64,000 nt of DNA from Dokdonella_A ginsengisoli (GTDB lineage Bacteria; Pseudomonadota; Gammaproteobacteria; Xanthomonadales; Rhodanobacteraceae). The notes beneath the pieces were generated by a model. The model did not search any database, was not told the origin of the DNA, and was given only the letters and a program-made list of their open reading frames with translations. This document shows positions 27,993 to 36,989 of this stretch, piece after piece. Each line of letters opens with the position of its first letter. Positions within the stretch are counted from its first letter, which is position 1. The stretch is taken from positions 1-64,000 of the forward strand of contig NZ_JBHSHD010000005.1 of assembly GCF_042652785.1 (NCBI RefSeq), given 5' to 3'. The position numbers and the translations under genes are program-made.

Positions 27993-30338
27993 ATGCGCGT
28001 GATCGCGACCCGGACACGAAGGCTCGCCGCGCTCGCGCTGCTGGTCCTCTCGTGCGGCGGCTGCGCCCGGCAGGCGGCCGTCGCCCCGGACACCCGGACG
28101 GCCCTGCCGCTGCTGCCGATGCCGGCGCAGGTCGAGCGCCGCCCCGGCCATTTCCTCGTTCGCGACGGCATGGCGCTGCGGGTCGATGCGCGCAGCGACG
28201 AAGCCGTCGGCGTCGCGCGCCGCTTCGCCGACCTGCTGGCCCGGACGCGCGGGCTGCATCTGCAGCTGCAGACGGACGAAGGCACCGGCATCGACGCGGA
28301 AGCGATCACGTTCCGTCTCGACGCGCAGGCGCCGGCCGGCGAGGGCTACGAAATCGACGTCGACGCGCAGCGCGCCGTGGTTCGCGCGCGCGAGCCGCGC
28401 GGCTTGTTCTACGGTGGCGTGACGCTGTGGCAGTTGCTGACCGCCAGCACCGCACCGGCGACGGCGATCGAACTGCCGGCGCTGCGCATCGTCGACGCGC
28501 CGCGCTTTGCCTGGCGCGGCGCGATGCTCGATTCGGCGCGCCACTACCAGCCGGTGGAATTCGTCAAGCGCTTCATCGACCAGCTTTCCCTGCTCAAGCT
28601 CAACACCTTCCACTGGCATCTGACCGACGACCAGGGCTGGCGCATCGAGATCAAGCGCTATCCGCGGCTGACCGAGGTCGGCGCGTGGCGCCGGCCGGCC
28701 GGCGCGGCCGGCACCGACGCGAACGGACAGCCGGTGCGCTACGGCGGCTACTACACGCAGGAGGAGATCCGCGACGTCGTGCGCTACGCCGCCGAACGCC
28801 AGGTGACGATCGTTCCGGAGATCGACGTGCCCGGCCACATGCAGGCGGCGATCGCCGCCTATCCGCAACTCGGCTCGGCCGGCGACACGCCGCCGGTCTC
28901 GCCGGACTGGGGCGTGCACAGCTATCTCCTCAACGTCGACGAGGCGACGTTCGCGTTCGTGCAGAACGTGCTCGACGAGGTGATCGCGCTGTTCCCGGGG
29001 CGCTACGTCCACATCGGCGGCGACGAGGCGGTCAAGGACCAGTGGCAGGCGTCGGCGCGCGTGCAGGCGCGACGGCGCGAACTCGGACTGCCGGACGACG
29101 CCCGCCTGCAGGGCTGGTTCGTCGCGCGCCTGCAGCGGCACCTCGCCGCGCGCGGCCGGCTGCTGATCGGCTGGGACGAGATCCTCGAGGGCGGCCTGCC
29201 GCCCGAGGCGGCGGTGATGTCGTGGCGCGGCGCGCAGGGCGGCGTCGAGGCCGCGCACGCCGGGCACGACGTGGTGATGTCGCCGAGCCCGGACCTGTAC
29301 CTCAACCACCTACAGAGCGATGCTGCCGGCGAGCCCGGCGGGCGCTTCGAGGTGCGCAGCCTCGCCGACGTCTACGCCTTCGACCCGCTGCCCGCGGCGC
29401 TCGACGAGAGTGCGGCCAGGCACGTGCTCGGCGCGCAGGCCAACCTGTGGACCGAGCACCTGCGCACGCCCGCCTTCGTCGAGCACGCGGCGTTCCCGCG
29501 CCTGGCCGCGCTCGCCGAGGTGCTGTGGTCGCCGCTGCGCACGCACGACTGGCCCGGCTTCGTCGAGCGGCTGGTGCCGCAGATGGCGCGCTGGCGCTCG
29601 CTCGGCGTCGCCGCGGCCGACAGCGCGCTCCAGGTGCGTGCGACCGCGCAACCGGCCGTGGACGACGCACGCATCGACGTCGCGCTGTCGAGCCAGTCCG
29701 ATCTGCCGATCCGCTACGCGCTCGACGGCCGCGATCCGCAGGCGGACTCGCCCGCGTACCGCGAGCCGTTATCGCTGGCGCCGACGGGCGAGCTGCGCGC
29801 GGCGGCCTTCCTCGGCACGCAACGCGCCGGGCCGGTGCTGCGCTTCGAGCCCGCGCGGTCCGTCCTGGCCCGCGGCAGCGATCGCCTGCAGCAGTGCAGC
29901 GGCAAGCTGACCCTGCGCATCGAGGACGACGCGCCGCCGGCCGGCGCGCGCGCGTTCTTCGACGTCGACCTGTTCGATCCGTGCTGGATCTGGCCGGACG
30001 CGCCGCTCGAAGGCATCGCGCGCATCGAGGCGGTGGTCGGCCAGCTTCCGTACAACTTCCAGCTGTGGAACGACGTGCGCAACATCGTGCCGCGTCCCGC
30101 GCCGGCGTCGGTGCCCGGCGAACTGCAGGTCCGGTTCGGCGGCTGCGACGGGCAGACGCTGGCCGCGCTGCCGCTCGCCGCCGCCGCGGCGAACCCGGTG
30201 CTGACGACCTTGTCGGCGCCGCTTGCGGCACATCCGGGCCGCGGCGACCTGTGTTTCCGGTTCAGCGGCAAGGGGCACGATCCGCTGTGGGCCGTCGACG
30301 AAATCCGCCTGCTTCCGGCCGAGCCGGCGCCGCGCTGA
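27993..30338 (+). CDS. Beta-N-acetylhexosaminidase, GH20, probable lipoprotein
   Basis: This 781-residue exported enzyme releases terminal GlcNAc from chitooligosaccharides. The start at 27993 is set by GGAGG at 27980-27984; an upstream in-frame ATG would read through the terminator tail. The signal peptide LAALALLVLSCGGC suggests lipidation. It has the GH20 N-terminal alpha/beta domain (residues about 50-165), then the catalytic barrel with LLKLNTFHWHLTDDQGWRIE, PEIDVPGHM, and the catalytic pair Asp344-Glu345 in HIGGDEAVKDQW, plus GWDEILEGG and LGAQANLWTE. A C-terminal extension of about 200 residues with several Cys resembles a chitobiase C-terminal/sugar-binding module. It supplies GlcNAc to the receptor and NagP. 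Confidence 0.93.
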   Translation: MRVIATRTRRLAALALLVLSCGGCARQAAVAPDTRTALPLLPMPAQVERRPGHFLVRDGMALRVDARSDEAVGVARRFADLLARTRGLHLQLQTDEGTGIDAEAITFRLDAQAPAGEGYEIDVDAQRAVVRAREPRGLFYGGVTLWQLLTASTAPATAIELPALRIVDAPRFAWRGAMLDSARHYQPVEFVKRFIDQLSLLKLNTFHWHLTDDQGWRIEIKRYPRLTEVGAWRRPAGAAGTDANGQPVRYGGYYTQEEIRDVVRYAAERQVTIVPEIDVPGHMQAAIAAYPQLGSAGDTPPVSPDWGVHSYLLNVDEATFAFVQNVLDEVIALFPGRYVHIGGDEAVKDQWQASARVQARRRELGLPDDARLQGWFVARLQRHLAARGRLLIGWDEILEGGLPPEAAVMSWRGAQGGVEAAHAGHDVVMSPSPDLYLNHLQSDAAGEPGGRFEVRSLADVYAFDPLPAALDESAARHVLGAQANLWTEHLRTPAFVEHAAFPRLAALAEVLWSPLRTHDWPGFVERLVPQMARWRSLGVAAADSALQVRATAQPAVDDARIDVALSSQSDLPIRYALDGRDPQADSPAYREPLSLAPTGELRAAAFLGTQRAGPVLRFEPARSVLARGSDRLQQCSGKLTLRIEDDAPPAGARAFFDVDLFDPCWIWPDAPLEGIARIEAVVGQLPYNFQLWNDVRNIVPRPAPASVPGELQVRFGGCDGQTLAALPLAAAAANPVLTTLSAPLAAHPGRGDLCFRFSGKGHDPLWAVDEIRLLPAEPAPR

Positions 30339-30526
30339 TCGCGGCAAGGTTTCACTTCGTGACAAAGTGGAATACTGAAATGTGAAGTACATCAACGCCT
30401 TCCGGTAATTGCTGGCACGAAACTTGATTCACTTTTCGCGGGGGCCAGGACGGCGCGCTGGCGAAACGGAAATCATCCAGCCAAATCGCGGACGCGATGC
30501 GGCGCATTGCAGGCGGAAGGTGTTCC

Positions 30527-30823
30527 ATGACGCGTTTGAACAAGCCTCAACTCGTCAGTGAGCGACAAATCACGGCAGTTTTTTCTACCGGGCCCCGCGC
30601 CCCGTCCGGCGACGGCGGATGCGCGGCGGTGTGCGACACGGCCCGCGTCGACGTCGAGAACTGGCATTCGCGACGCTACTGGTCCGAGCGCCTGGGGCTG
30701 AGCGAGTCCCAACTGGTGCGGGCCGTGCGCGCGGCCGGTCCGGTGGTGGTGCAGATCGAGCGGCATCTGGCGGAACGGCGCGAACGGCGGGCGCGCCGCC
30801 GGCGCGAAACTGCCGGCGCCTGA
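30527..30823 (+). CDS. DUF3606 domain protein
   Basis: A 98-residue protein with the DUF3606 pattern VDVENWHSRRYWSERLGLSESQLVRAV ending with VVVQIERHL, split here between residues about 42 and 80. An Arg-rich tail follows. The start at 30527 is chosen because GGAAGG precedes it. DUF3606 proteins are small cytoplasmic proteins of unknown function, often stress-related. It stands alone between the hexosaminidase and phosphatase genes. Confidence 0.75.
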   Translation: MTRLNKPQLVSERQITAVFSTGPRAPSGDGGCAAVCDTARVDVENWHSRRYWSERLGLSESQLVRAVRAAGPVVVQIERHLAERRERRARRRRETAGA

Positions 30824-30924
30824 GCGCGTCGCGACAGGGCGGCCGGCGGCAGACGAGGCCGCCGTTGTAGGCAAGCGGTAACCGAATTCCCGATACTGCA
30901 CGGATCGAATTCGGAGTCTCCGCC

Positions 30925-32643
30925 ATGCGCCGTGCGTTCCCGTCCGTCCTTTCCGCCAGCGTGCTGGCCTGCCTCGGCCTCGCCGCCTGTGCGACGTCCG
31001 GCCCGGCCACTCCGCCGCCGGCGCCGCTCGCCGCGATCGTTCCGCCGCCGGCGGTGCAGCCGCGCGAGGAGACGCCCGCGCACTGGTTCCGTGCCGGCGC
31101 CGCCGCCGCGCATGCGAACGCGCCGGGACCTGCGCACGCGAAGAACGTCATCGTCTTCCTCGGCGACGGCATGAGCATCCCGACCATCACCGCCGCGCGC
31201 ATCCTCGACGGCCAGCGCAAGGGCGGCAGCGGCGAGGAGAACCGGCTCAGCTTCGAGAATTTCCCGGCCAGCGCGCTCTCCAAGACCTACGAGACCGACC
31301 AGCAGACGCCCGACTCGGCCGGCACCATGACCGCCATCATGACCGGCGTGAAGACGCGCGCCGGCTACATCGGCATCGACCAGGTGCCCAACCGCGGCGA
31401 CTGCGCCGCGAGCAAGGGGCACGAGCTGGTCAGCGCGCTGGAGCTGGCGGCGCTGGCCGGCCAGGCGACCGGCGTGGTCACCACCACGCGCATCACCCAC
31501 GCCACGCCGGCGGCCACCTACGGCCACCTGCCGGACCGCGACTGGGAAGTCGACGTCGAGATGCCCGAGCGCGAACGCGCGGCCGGCTGCGCCGACTTCG
31601 CGCGCCAGCTGGTCGAGTTCCCGCTCGGCGGCGGCGTCACCGTCGCGCTCGGCGGCGGCCGCACCGAATTCATGCCGGCCACGCAGCGCGATCCGGAATA
31701 CGACGGCCTGCCGGGCAAGCGCCTGGACGGACGCGACCTGATCGCCGAGTGGAAGAAGAAGTCCGGTTCCGCCTACGTGTGGAACGCGCAGCAGCTCTCC
31801 GCGATCGATCCGGCCAAGACGCGGCACCTGCTCGGCCTGTTCGAACCCGAGCATCTGAAGTACGAGATCGAGCGCGCCACCGATCCGGCCGGCGAGCCGA
31901 ACCTGGCCGACATGACGCGCGCCGCGCTGTCGGTGCTGCAGAAGAATCCGAAGGGCTATTTCCTGATGGTCGAGGGCGGCCGCATCGATCACGCCCATCA
32001 CGCCGGCAACGCGCATCGCGCGCTGACCGAGACGATCGAGTTCGCCCGCGCGGTCGCCGTCGCCAACGAGCTGACCTCGGCGGACGACACGCTGATCCTG
32101 GTCACCGCCGACCACGCGCACACGCTCAACATCGTCGGCTATCCGGCGCGCGGCAACCCGATCCTCGGCAAGGTGCGCGGCTCCAGCGGCGAAGGCGCGC
32201 CGAGCAAGGAGCTGGCGCGCGACGCCATCGGCCTGCCGTACGCCACGCTCAGCTACGCCAACGGCCCCGGCTATGCCGGCGCCAGCGACTCCCAGCCCGA
32301 GGGCGCCAAGCGCTACCCGCACCGGGCCAGCGGCTACCAGGCCGCGCGCGACGGCCGCCCGAACCTGACCGACGTGGACACCGAAAGCCCCGACTACGAG
32401 CAGGAGGCGCTGGTGCCGCTGTCGTCGGAGACGCACGGCGGCGACGACGTGGCCGTCTACGCGCGCGGCCCCGGCGCGGGCGCGGTGCGCGGCTCGATGG
32501 AGCAGAACGCGCTGTTCCACGTGCTGGCGCAGAGTTCCGACGCGCTGCGCGAACAGCTGTGCCGGCTCGGCGCCTGCGACCGCGACGGCGTGCCGGTCGA
32601 GCAGCCGACGCGCGCGCAGCTGCTGCAGGCGAGTAAGAAGTGA
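30925..32643 (+). CDS. phoA: Alkaline phosphatase (PhoA family), lipoprotein
   Basis: This 572-residue exported phosphomonoesterase has a signal peptide ending in the lipobox GLAAC at about residue 22. Catalytic Ser131 sits in TPDSAGTMTA, and metal ligands are seen in VIVFLGDGMS, THATPAATYGH, MVEGGRIDHAHHAGN and VTADHAHTL, plus SSETHGGDDVAVYA near the end. A Pro/Ala-rich linker follows the lipid anchor. It releases phosphate from organic esters at the cell surface or in the periplasm. No Pho box was recognised by eye. Confidence 0.93.
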   Translation: MRRAFPSVLSASVLACLGLAACATSGPATPPPAPLAAIVPPPAVQPREETPAHWFRAGAAAAHANAPGPAHAKNVIVFLGDGMSIPTITAARILDGQRKGGSGEENRLSFENFPASALSKTYETDQQTPDSAGTMTAIMTGVKTRAGYIGIDQVPNRGDCAASKGHELVSALELAALAGQATGVVTTTRITHATPAATYGHLPDRDWEVDVEMPERERAAGCADFARQLVEFPLGGGVTVALGGGRTEFMPATQRDPEYDGLPGKRLDGRDLIAEWKKKSGSAYVWNAQQLSAIDPAKTRHLLGLFEPEHLKYEIERATDPAGEPNLADMTRAALSVLQKNPKGYFLMVEGGRIDHAHHAGNAHRALTETIEFARAVAVANELTSADDTLILVTADHAHTLNIVGYPARGNPILGKVRGSSGEGAPSKELARDAIGLPYATLSYANGPGYAGASDSQPEGAKRYPHRASGYQAARDGRPNLTDVDTESPDYEQEALVPLSSETHGGDDVAVYARGPGAGAVRGSMEQNALFHVLAQSSDALREQLCRLGACDRDGVPVEQPTRAQLLQASKK

Positions 32644-32659
32644 CGGCCAAAGCCTGATT

Positions 32660-32742
32660 TCTCGCAGAGACGCAGAGGACGCAGAGAAGAGAAAAGGACA
32701 CTTTAAAAAGCTTTTCTCCGCGCCCTCTGCGTCTCTGCGAGA
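32660..32742. terminator. Large inverted repeat between convergent genes
   Basis: Perfect 18-bp arms (TCTCGCAGAGACGCAGAG and its complement) at 32660-32677 and 32725-32742, with shorter inner GAAAAG/CTTTTC arms. It lies between the convergent phosphatase and HAF-repeat genes and probably acts as a bidirectional terminator. The CGCAGAGACGCAGAG unit looks like a dispersed repeat. Confidence 0.7.
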
Positions 32743-32784
32743 GCCGTTCTTCCCGGTAAACCGAAAGACGCCCGGCGCTGAAAC

Positions 32785-33876
32785 TCAGCCGTCGAAGCCG
32801 TCGGCGAAGATTGCGTCGCCCGCGAGCGGCGTGGCGATGAAGCTGCCGACCTGGAAGTCGCCGACGCGGCCGAGGCCGACGATCACGCCGCGGTCGTTGA
32901 TCGCGGCCGCCTTGAGCAGGTACGGATAGCCCGCGTCGCCGTCGCTCTGCTGCAGCAGGTCGTAGGCGACGCCGTCGGCGTAGACGAACGCCTTGAAGCT
33001 CAGCGTGGCGAAGTCCTGCGCGCGGCCGACGATGGTGCCGGCGGCGTTGATGCCGAAGGCGGCGCCGGTGCTCAGGCCGAGCAGGGCGCCGGGAATCGCG
33101 CTGGCGGTGCCGTCGCGGAAGGTCACCGGCACCGAGTTGCCGCTGCCGTCCACGTCCATCTCGCCGACGGCGGTGCCGTCCTCGTCGAGGTTGTGGGCCA
33201 TGCTGGCGACGTCGTCGACGCCGGCGGCGATCGGCACGATGCCGGCGGCGCCGAACTGGCCGGTGGTCGCGTGCGTCGCGGCGAAGATCGCGTTCCAGCC
33301 GCCGACGATGGTGCCGGCGTTGTTGATCGCCGACCAGTACGCCTGCGAATCCGGGCCGTTCGGCGGCACGCCGTCGTCGACCAGGCCGCCGGCTTGGGTC
33401 CAGCTGAACGCCCGGAACGCGCCGTCCACGGAAGCCAGGCCGACGACCACGCCGTTGTCGTTGATGTCGGCGGGATTGAGCTTGTGCGACTGGTCGTCTC
33501 CGATGACGAGGTAGTCCTGCGGCGCGGCCGCGTTCCAGACCAGCGCGGTGGTCTGCGCGCCGTCGTCGGTGATCGTGCTGGCGTAGCCGACGATCTGGCC
33601 CGAGTCGTTGATCGCGGTGGCCATCGCCTCGTCGCGGCCGGCCGGGCGCGGCAGGGTGACCACCTTCGCGCCGTCGAACAGGAAAGCCTGGTTGTAACCC
33701 TCGTCCGAGACGTAGTAGCCGACCGCCTGACCCGCCTCGTTGACGGCGTTGACGTAGACCCCGGTGGCGCCCGGGACTTCGATCGGCGTCAGGTGGTAGC
33801 GCGGCGCCTCGCCGGCGTGCGCGGCCAGCGCCGGCAGGCAGAGCAGGGCGGACAGGGCCAGGGCGGAACGGGACAT
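32785..33876 (-). CDS. Secreted HAF-repeat (DUF3466-like) protein with terminal IF-x-DGF motif
   Basis: This 363-residue exported protein starts at 33876, giving the signal peptide MSRSALALSALLCLPALAAHA. The mature part is built of about six beta repeats carrying AIN-x-x-G-x-IVG cores: AVNEAGQAVGYY, AINDSGQIVGYA, DINDNGVVVGLA, AINNAGTIVGGW, GINAAGTIVGRA and AINDRGVIVGLG. These are HAF repeats, probably a beta-propeller. The last residues are DAIFADGFDG, the motif seen in three other secreted proteins here. The function of HAF proteins is unknown. Confidence 0.85.
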   Translation of the reverse strand: MSRSALALSALLCLPALAAHAGEAPRYHLTPIEVPGATGVYVNAVNEAGQAVGYYVSDEGYNQAFLFDGAKVVTLPRPAGRDEAMATAINDSGQIVGYASTITDDGAQTTALVWNAAAPQDYLVIGDDQSHKLNPADINDNGVVVGLASVDGAFRAFSWTQAGGLVDDGVPPNGPDSQAYWSAINNAGTIVGGWNAIFAATHATTGQFGAAGIVPIAAGVDDVASMAHNLDEDGTAVGEMDVDGSGNSVPVTFRDGTASAIPGALLGLSTGAAFGINAAGTIVGRAQDFATLSFKAFVYADGVAYDLLQQSDGDAGYPYLLKAAAINDRGVIVGLGRVGDFQVGSFIATPLAGDAIFADGFDG

Positions 33877-33993
33877 GGACGGCACTCCGGGAACGGCGTC
33901 GCGGCGGACGGGAGCGGGCAGCCTGCGTCGGGCGTGTTGCCGGCGCATTCCGATCGCGCTCGGATCACGCTCGGATCGCATTCGCCGCGCCGC

Positions 33994-36339
33994 TCAGGGC
34001 GGCGGAACGCCGAGCGCGCGCGGAATGACGCGCTCGCCGGCGAGGCGCCGCGCGGTCTCGAACGCGGCCGCCCAGGCTTCGCGCCGGCCCTGTGCATGTG
34101 CGACCGCCAGCTGCACCCGCGCCGCGTCGTAGTCGACCGGCGCCCACAGCGCGACCTGGTTGGAGATCACCGCGGCGTCGTCGACGCGGCCCTGGGCGAG
34201 CAGGAAGTCGACGTAGTCCTGCGCCACGCGCAGGATCGTCAGCGCCACGCCCTGCGCCTGCGCGAGCGCGAAGGCCTCGCCGAATCCGCGCGCCGCCGCG
34301 TCGCTGCGCTCCGCGGCCCAGGCGCGGTTGGCCGCGGCGGCCAGGCGCAGCGGCGTGCGCGCGTTCGGCACCGCCGCCAGACCCGAGCCGTCGTCGGCCC
34401 CGGCAGGCGCCGCGTCGCGACGGCCGAGCGCGCGCTCGATGCGCGCGCGCAGCAGCTCGACGTCGGCGCGGATCAGGTCGCTGTCGGCCGAGGCCAGCGC
34501 TCCCACCGGCACCGGTTCGAGTTCGGCCAGCGCCGCGGCACCGTCGCCGCGGCGCCACGCCAGTTCGGCGCGCAGCAGGCGGATGCGCTCGTTCTCGGCC
34601 ACGTCGGCCGGGCGGCCGTCGTTGGCGGGATCGTCGAGCAGTTCGCCCGCTTCGTTGTGGCGGCCCTGCTGCAGCAGCTGCTGCGTGCGATACAGCCGCA
34701 TCGACAGGCGCGAGTACGGGCTCGGCACGCGCGCGCGCTGCGCCCACGAGGCGTCCATCGCCTCCCAGGCGCGCGCGTTGTCCAGCTGCGCGCGGCGCGC
34801 CTCGAACAGCAGCTGCAGTTCGCCGATGCGCTCCTGCACCAGGCCGAGCGTCTCGAAGCGCGCGATCGCGGCGACCAGATACGGCTCGGCCTGCGCCGGG
34901 TGCGCGCGCAGCAGTTCCATCGCGCCGATGTTGCCGTCCACGCGCGCCACGCCGCCTTCGTCGCCGGCGCGGCGGAACGCGTCGCGCGCGATGCCGTAGT
35001 CGAGCAGCGCCGCCGAGTAGTCCTCCAGCGAGGTGCGGCTGACCGCGCGGCCGTTGTGCAGGCGGCCGCGCAGCTGCGGTTCGGCGGCCTCGCCGAGCGC
35101 CTGGATGCCTTCGCCGAACCAGCGGCCGGCGTCGGCGTACTCGCCCGAGCGCACCGCGACCAGGCCGCGTGCGGCGAACAGCTGCCCGCGGAACACCGCA
35201 TCGCCGCCCGGCGCGGCGAGCAGTTCGTCCAGCGCGGCGCGCGCGTCGTCGAGCCGGCCGGCGCGGATGTCGACCTCGGCCAGCTGCAGGCGCAGGCGCG
35301 GCGCGTCGCGTGCCAGGCGTGCGTCGGCCAGCAGGATCGAGCGCGCCGTGTCGATCTGGTTGGCGAGCAGGGCGGCTTGCGCGCGCTGCAGGGTCTCGGC
35401 CACGGATTCGGTCTCGACCGCCGCCGCCGGCACGCGGCCGAGCGCGGCGACGAGGCGGTCGGCCGCGCCGCGCAGCGCGCCGGTCGGCGTCGCGTCCTCG
35501 TGGCTCGCCGCCGATGCGGGCCTGCCGTCGTGCGTCGCGCGCACCTGCGCGAACCAGCGCGCCTGGCGATGCTCGATCGAGCCTTCCACCCAGGTCGCCG
35601 CCGGCGCGACGCGGTGCAGGGCGGCGGCCGGGTCCTGCGTCGCGGCGCCGGATTCGTCGAGCGCGCGCAGCTGGCCGACGGTCTGTTCGCTCGGCTGCAC
35701 CACCAGGCCGCCGCGGCGCAGGCGCTCGGCGATCAGATCCATGCCGCCCAGGCGCAGCCAGCTGTCCTCGCCGTCGCCCGCGGCGAGCGGCAGCACGATC
35801 ACGCGCTCGGCGTCGCCCGTGGCGACCGGCGCGGCGCGTCGCGGCGAGCCGAGGATCGCCAGCGCGGCCGCCGCCGGCGCGCCGAGCGCGGCGACGGCGA
35901 CGGCCGCCGCACGTGCGCGCCTTCGCGGCCGCGGCGCGGCATCCGTCCCGGGCGGCGCTGCGAGGGGCGGCGCGGAAGCGGTGTCTTCGGCGGCCGCGGC
36001 CGGCATCACCGGCGGCGCTTCCTCGGCGACGGTGGCCGCCGCCCATTGATAGCCGAAGCCGGCCACGGTGCGGATCGCCCACTGCGTCTGTCCGTCGTCG
36101 TCGAGCGCGCGCCGGCACTGCACGACGAGCTGGCCGAGCTGCACGTCCGAGGCCGCGCCGTGCCGCCACAGCGCGGCGATCAGTTCGTCGCGGCCGAGCG
36201 CGCGCTCGCGCTGCTCGATCAGCTTCAGCAGGCAGGCGAACGCGCGCGGCGGCAGCGCGATGCGTGCGCCGTCCTTGTGCAGTTCGCGGGTCGAGGCGTT
36301 GAGCGTGAAGGCGCCGAAGCGGTAGATCGAAGCGGGCAT
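33994..36339 (-). CDS. Winged-helix (CadC-like) regulator with membrane segment and TPR region
   Basis: This is a 781-residue protein. Residues 1-100 form an OmpR-type DNA-binding domain (YRFGAFTLNASTRELHKDG, LPPRAFACLLKLIEQRER, TVAGFGYQW) without a receiver, as in CadC. A Pro/Ala/Arg-rich linker leads to a weak hydrophobic segment near 143-165, then a domain like the TolB-N/adenylate-cyclase-associated region (VIVLPLAAGDGEDSWLRLGG) and many helical TPR-like repeats. It would be a membrane-tethered transcription regulator sensing something outside the cytoplasm. The start at 36339 is where the DNA-binding domain begins; the open frame continues far upstream only as a shadow of other genes. 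Confidence 0.85.
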   Translation of the reverse strand: MPASIYRFGAFTLNASTRELHKDGARIALPPRAFACLLKLIEQRERALGRDELIAALWRHGAASDVQLGQLVVQCRRALDDDGQTQWAIRTVAGFGYQWAAATVAEEAPPVMPAAAAEDTASAPPLAAPPGTDAAPRPRRRARAAAVAVAALGAPAAAALAILGSPRRAAPVATGDAERVIVLPLAAGDGEDSWLRLGGMDLIAERLRRGGLVVQPSEQTVGQLRALDESGAATQDPAAALHRVAPAATWVEGSIEHRQARWFAQVRATHDGRPASAASHEDATPTGALRGAADRLVAALGRVPAAAVETESVAETLQRAQAALLANQIDTARSILLADARLARDAPRLRLQLAEVDIRAGRLDDARAALDELLAAPGGDAVFRGQLFAARGLVAVRSGEYADAGRWFGEGIQALGEAAEPQLRGRLHNGRAVSRTSLEDYSAALLDYGIARDAFRRAGDEGGVARVDGNIGAMELLRAHPAQAEPYLVAAIARFETLGLVQERIGELQLLFEARRAQLDNARAWEAMDASWAQRARVPSPYSRLSMRLYRTQQLLQQGRHNEAGELLDDPANDGRPADVAENERIRLLRAELAWRRGDGAAALAELEPVPVGALASADSDLIRADVELLRARIERALGRRDAAPAGADDGSGLAAVPNARTPLRLAAAANRAWAAERSDAAARGFGEAFALAQAQGVALTILRVAQDYVDFLLAQGRVDDAAVISNQVALWAPVDYDAARVQLAVAHAQGRREAWAAAFETARRLAGERVIPRALGVPPP

Positions 36340-36350
36340 GCGGTGCGGCC

Positions 36351-36947
36351 CTACAGGCTCTCCAGCGCGGCCACCGAGCGCATCAGGCGCGGCGCGAGAT
36401 AGGCGTGCGAGCCGCACGGCAGCAGGCCGGCCTCGACGAACGCCGCCCGGTACCAGGCCGGCGAGCGTGCGATGTAGCCGTGCGTGTCGCCGTCGACGCG
36501 ATCGCGCGAGGTGAACACCTCGATGAAGGCGACGCCCTCGAGCAGGTCGGCGAAGCCGGCCAGTCCGCGGCGCACTTCCGGCGCCGGCACGTAGTGCAGC
36601 ATGTCGGAGCAGACGATCAGGTCGAAGCGCGTGTCGAAGCGCAGCTCGCCGAGCTGGCCGAACGTCGCCAGGCCGATGTTGCGCGTGCGGCCGTAGCGGC
36701 GCACCGCGTACTCGCTCGAATCCAGGCCCTGATACTCGATGTCCGGGCGCAGCCGCTTCAGCGCGGCGCGCCAGGGCGCCTCGCCGCAGCCGACGTCGAG
36801 CACGTTGCGGATCGGCCGTGCGAGGTAGTACTCGGCCAGATGCACGGCCAGCGCGGCCTTGCGCGCGAGCTGCGCGCGCGAGCCGACGCGGTGGCGCTGG
36901 CTGCGGTACCACTTGTCGAAATAGGCGCGATCGTAGGGCTTGCTCAT
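36351..36947 (-). CDS. Class I SAM-dependent methyltransferase
   Basis: This 198-residue protein has motif I NVLDVGCGEAPWR at about residues 48-60, an acidic loop YQGLDSSEYA, and FDLIVCSDMLHYVP. The fold is that of small-molecule methyltransferases; the substrate is unknown. It ends 11 bases before the CadC-like regulator start on the same strand, so the two are likely co-transcribed. Confidence 0.85.
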   Translation of the reverse strand: MSKPYDRAYFDKWYRSQRHRVGSRAQLARKAALAVHLAEYYLARPIRNVLDVGCGEAPWRAALKRLRPDIEYQGLDSSEYAVRRYGRTRNIGLATFGQLGELRFDTRFDLIVCSDMLHYVPAPEVRRGLAGFADLLEGVAFIEVFTSRDRVDGDTHGYIARSPAWYRAAFVEAGLLPCGSHAYLAPRLMRSVAALESL

Positions 36948-36989
36948 CGGAATGCGGCGGGCGGCGGACCGTGCATGGTAGGCGATCGG

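Noticed and set aside
24476..28309. Very long minus-strand open frame (1277 codons) across the kinase, TonB receptor and GH20 genes
   Set aside because: It is the antisense shadow of three strongly supported plus-strand genes; high GC removes stop codons. It has no domains and low-complexity composition.
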